Positions 62,358 through 64,000 of a DNA stretch of 64,000 nt are shown here, one piece after another (within the stretch, counting starts at the first letter, position 1; the number at the start of each line of letters is the position of its first letter). The stretch comes from Cupriavidus taiwanensis. GTDB taxonomy: Bacteria; Pseudomonadota; Gammaproteobacteria; Burkholderiales; Burkholderiaceae. The DNA lies in the NCBI RefSeq assembly GCF_900249755.1, contig NZ_LT976854.1, positions 1,073,322-1,137,321 on the forward strand, given 5' to 3'. Made by a program: the position numbers and the translations under genes. The notes below the pieces were generated by a model. It was not told where the DNA came from, made no database searches, and saw only the letters and a list, made by a program, of their open reading frames with translations.

Positions 62358-63989
62358 CTATCGCGTCACGTCCAGCTCCCAGCCGGGCTCCAGGTGGTCC
62401 GGGTTGTCGGCCAGCCGGTAGCGCGGGTTCAGGTTGATCAGTTCGCGCAGCGCGAAGTTGGCCACCTGCTGGTCCGGCGTCATTGCCTGTGCCTGTGCCT
62501 CGGCCTTCTGGCCGTCGGACAGCAGCGTGTCGAGATGCGCGCCGGCGATGCCCCATAGCGTGGAACCGGCGACATGGTCGGGGCTGTAGGGCTGCACGCG
62601 CACCGTTCCGGCTGCGGGGCGCTCGCGCGGGGTTTCCTTCGGTGGTTCCTTGGGTGGCACGTTCGGTGGCGTGGGTTGGCCGGGACCGGTCGACGGCGGC
62701 GTCGATGGACCGCCGGTTGGCGTCGGCGTTGGCGTCGGCGTCGGCGCGGGCGTGGGCGTGGGCACCGCCTTGTCCTCGTCCTTGAGCAGCTCCACCAGGA
62801 TCTTGGCGCCAAAGTTGACGATGACCCCGCCGCCCAGCAGCACCAGCCCCTTGGGCATGGCGCGGCCGAAGAAATCCCATTTCTGCGCCAGCCACGGCGT
62901 GACCGGCTTGTCCACGGCGTCGGGATCGGCGGCCTTGGCCAGCCGGTTTTTCTCGGCGTTGATCAGCTTCTGCTCGTTGCGCGACTGCAGGTGCGCGCCG
63001 ATGCCGAACACCGCCAGGCTGCCCGCCTCGATCGCGCCGACCACGCCGCCGGTATGCACCATGTCGGCCGCGGCCAGCGGCACCGCCCCCACCGAATACG
63101 CGTTCATCACGAACTTGCGCAGCCGCGCGCCCAGCAGCGCGGGCTGGGCCAGGCCGGTGTGATAGCCCGCGCGCGCAGCGAAATTGACCGTGCTCAGCAC
63201 CGAATTGGCCGCCAGGAACACCGCGCTGCTGTAGGTCAGCGGCTCGCCGACCTGGGTCACGCCGTGCTCGCCGAACCACAGCAGGGTGTTGCCGTTGTTG
63301 ACCGCCAGCGTGGCCAGCTGCAGCGCGTCGTTGACCTGGCCGGCACGGGTGTCGGGCGTCAGCAGCGACGCGCCGATGGTGCCGATCACCGCCTGCGCCT
63401 CGCGGATCTTGTCCGGGGCCTCGGGCAGGTCCTTCTTGTCGGCGTGGTGGGCGTAGGCGTCGAGCTGGTCCAGCGCCCTGGCGAACTTCTGCTGGTTCTT
63501 GTCGTTGATGCCCCATACCGCGGTGCCCGGCTTCTCGGTCAGCGCGCGCCGCAGCCAGGCGATATCGGCCGGCGCATGCGTGCCGGCGCGGCGGATCACC
63601 TTGTTGGCATGCACCGTGCGCCCCATCGCCACGCTGCCGCGATAGATGAAGCAGCCGGCGCTGGTCAGCACCAGGTTGGCACCGGTCTGCGCCGAGATCG
63701 CCGCGGCGCCTGAGGCCGCGGCAAAGGTGCCGGCCGCCGACACCGCCAGCGCGGTGCGCACCTTCCACGGCCGCGGGCCGTTGCTGCCCGGCGGCGGCGC
63801 GTTGCCGGCGGGGCCGTGCGAGATGGTGGCGCGCACCACCCCGCCCTCTGCGCCCTCTGCGCCCGCTCTGCCCGGGCTGCCTTCGCCGTTCCTGGCCTGC
63901 GCTGCCTCCAGCATCCGGTCCAGCATGCGGTACACGGCGCTGCCCTGCGACACCGCCGTGCCGGTCTCGACATGGGTCAGGTCTGCCAC
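62358..63989 (-). CDS. Membrane protein with PT-repeat linker and C-terminal LysM-like domain (possibly 5'-truncated)
   Basis: At least 543 residues, with a GTG at 63989 as the first visible start; the frame stays open to the window edge, so the protein may be longer. Residues about 85-120 and several segments in 250-345 are hydrophobic (SAILL-like helices rich in Ala/Gly); a further segment (LVLLGGGVIVNFGAKI) is near 405. A Pro-Thr repeat linker (about 425-475) leads to a final domain of about 65 residues (STLWGIAGAHL ... LNPRYRLADNP ... LEPGWELDV) that looks LysM-like, as in cell-wall-binding proteins. No family is recognised for the main part. It converges with the Fic gene, 21 bp apart. 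Confidence 0.55.
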   Translation of the reverse strand: MADLTHVETGTAVSQGSAVYRMLDRMLEAAQARNGEGSPGRAGAEGAEGGVVRATISHGPAGNAPPPGSNGPRPWKVRTALAVSAAGTFAAASGAAAISAQTGANLVLTSAGCFIYRGSVAMGRTVHANKVIRRAGTHAPADIAWLRRALTEKPGTAVWGINDKNQQKFARALDQLDAYAHHADKKDLPEAPDKIREAQAVIGTIGASLLTPDTRAGQVNDALQLATLAVNNGNTLLWFGEHGVTQVGEPLTYSSAVFLAANSVLSTVNFAARAGYHTGLAQPALLGARLRKFVMNAYSVGAVPLAAADMVHTGGVVGAIEAGSLAVFGIGAHLQSRNEQKLINAEKNRLAKAADPDAVDKPVTPWLAQKWDFFGRAMPKGLVLLGGGVIVNFGAKILVELLKDEDKAVPTPTPAPTPTPTPTPTGGPSTPPSTGPGQPTPPNVPPKEPPKETPRERPAAGTVRVQPYSPDHVAGSTLWGIAGAHLDTLLSDGQKAEAQAQAMTPDQQVANFALRELINLNPRYRLADNPDHLEPGWELDVTR

Positions 63990-64000
63990 CTTGACCGCGC

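Noticed and set aside
62700-62765. Simple-sequence DNA repeat as a separate element
   Set aside because: It encodes the in-frame Pro-Thr linker of the minus-strand protein and is explained by that.

Overview
The window looks like a chromosome or chromid segment of a beta-proteobacterium of the Cupriavidus/Ralstonia group. Coding DNA is very GC-rich throughout, and the main locus is the lipopeptide-siderophore type known from Cupriavidus (cupriachelin, taiwachelin). This assignment rests on gene content and composition, not on a database match.

Layout. 1-3046: right-hand part of a filamentous (inovirus) prophage, with the adsorption protein running off the left edge, coat and small membrane proteins, ssDNA-binding protein and rolling-circle initiator on the minus strand, then three 14-bp palindromes at exact 18-bp spacing and a divergent repressor-like gene. 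3136-5073: a PD-(D/E)XK-like protein and a membrane-anchored LuxR-type regulator. 5430-13504: six tightly coupled genes in the order ATP-grasp ligase, NIS synthetase, MFS exporter, NIS synthetase, PLP decarboxylase, HpcH/HpaI aldolase. This is the pvsABCDE (vibrioferrin) order plus a probable citrate-forming enzyme. 13671-16456: a BCCT transporter and an SRPBCC protein. 16672-45093: MbtH, type II thioesterase and four NRPS proteins. 45183-55798: receptor, PepSY membrane protein, FhuF-type reductase, PvdE-type exporter, esterase, acetyltransferase, ornithine N-hydroxylase and PPTase. 56045: PvdS/OrbS-type sigma factor. 56602-59772: dienelactone hydrolase, AraC regulator and OFA-family MFS. 59773-60812: an AT-richer intergenic kilobase with a candidate small RNA and repeated operator-like sites. 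60813-63989: a Fic protein and a convergent membrane/LysM-like protein that may continue past the right edge.

How the parts work together. The NRPS line reads FAAL-ACP-C-(Asp hydroxylase) | interface-A(Asp)-T | C-A(Thr)-T-E-C-A(Asp)-T | C-A(hydroxyOrn?)-T-E-C-A(Ser)-T-C-A(hydroxyOrn?)-T-TE. It predicts an acylated hexapeptide with one beta-hydroxyaspartate and two hydroxamates, which is six iron donors. Regulation is readable from the DNA. Fur-box-like sites precede the NIS operon, the receptor and the sigma gene. Five other siderophore promoters (MbtH-NRPS, FhuF, exporter, acetyltransferase-hydroxylase, PPTase) share TAA(A/T)-N17-CGTC, the form reported for OrbS-type iron-starvation sigma factors. 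The window therefore holds two adjacent siderophore systems of different chemistry and one self-contained sigma regulon.
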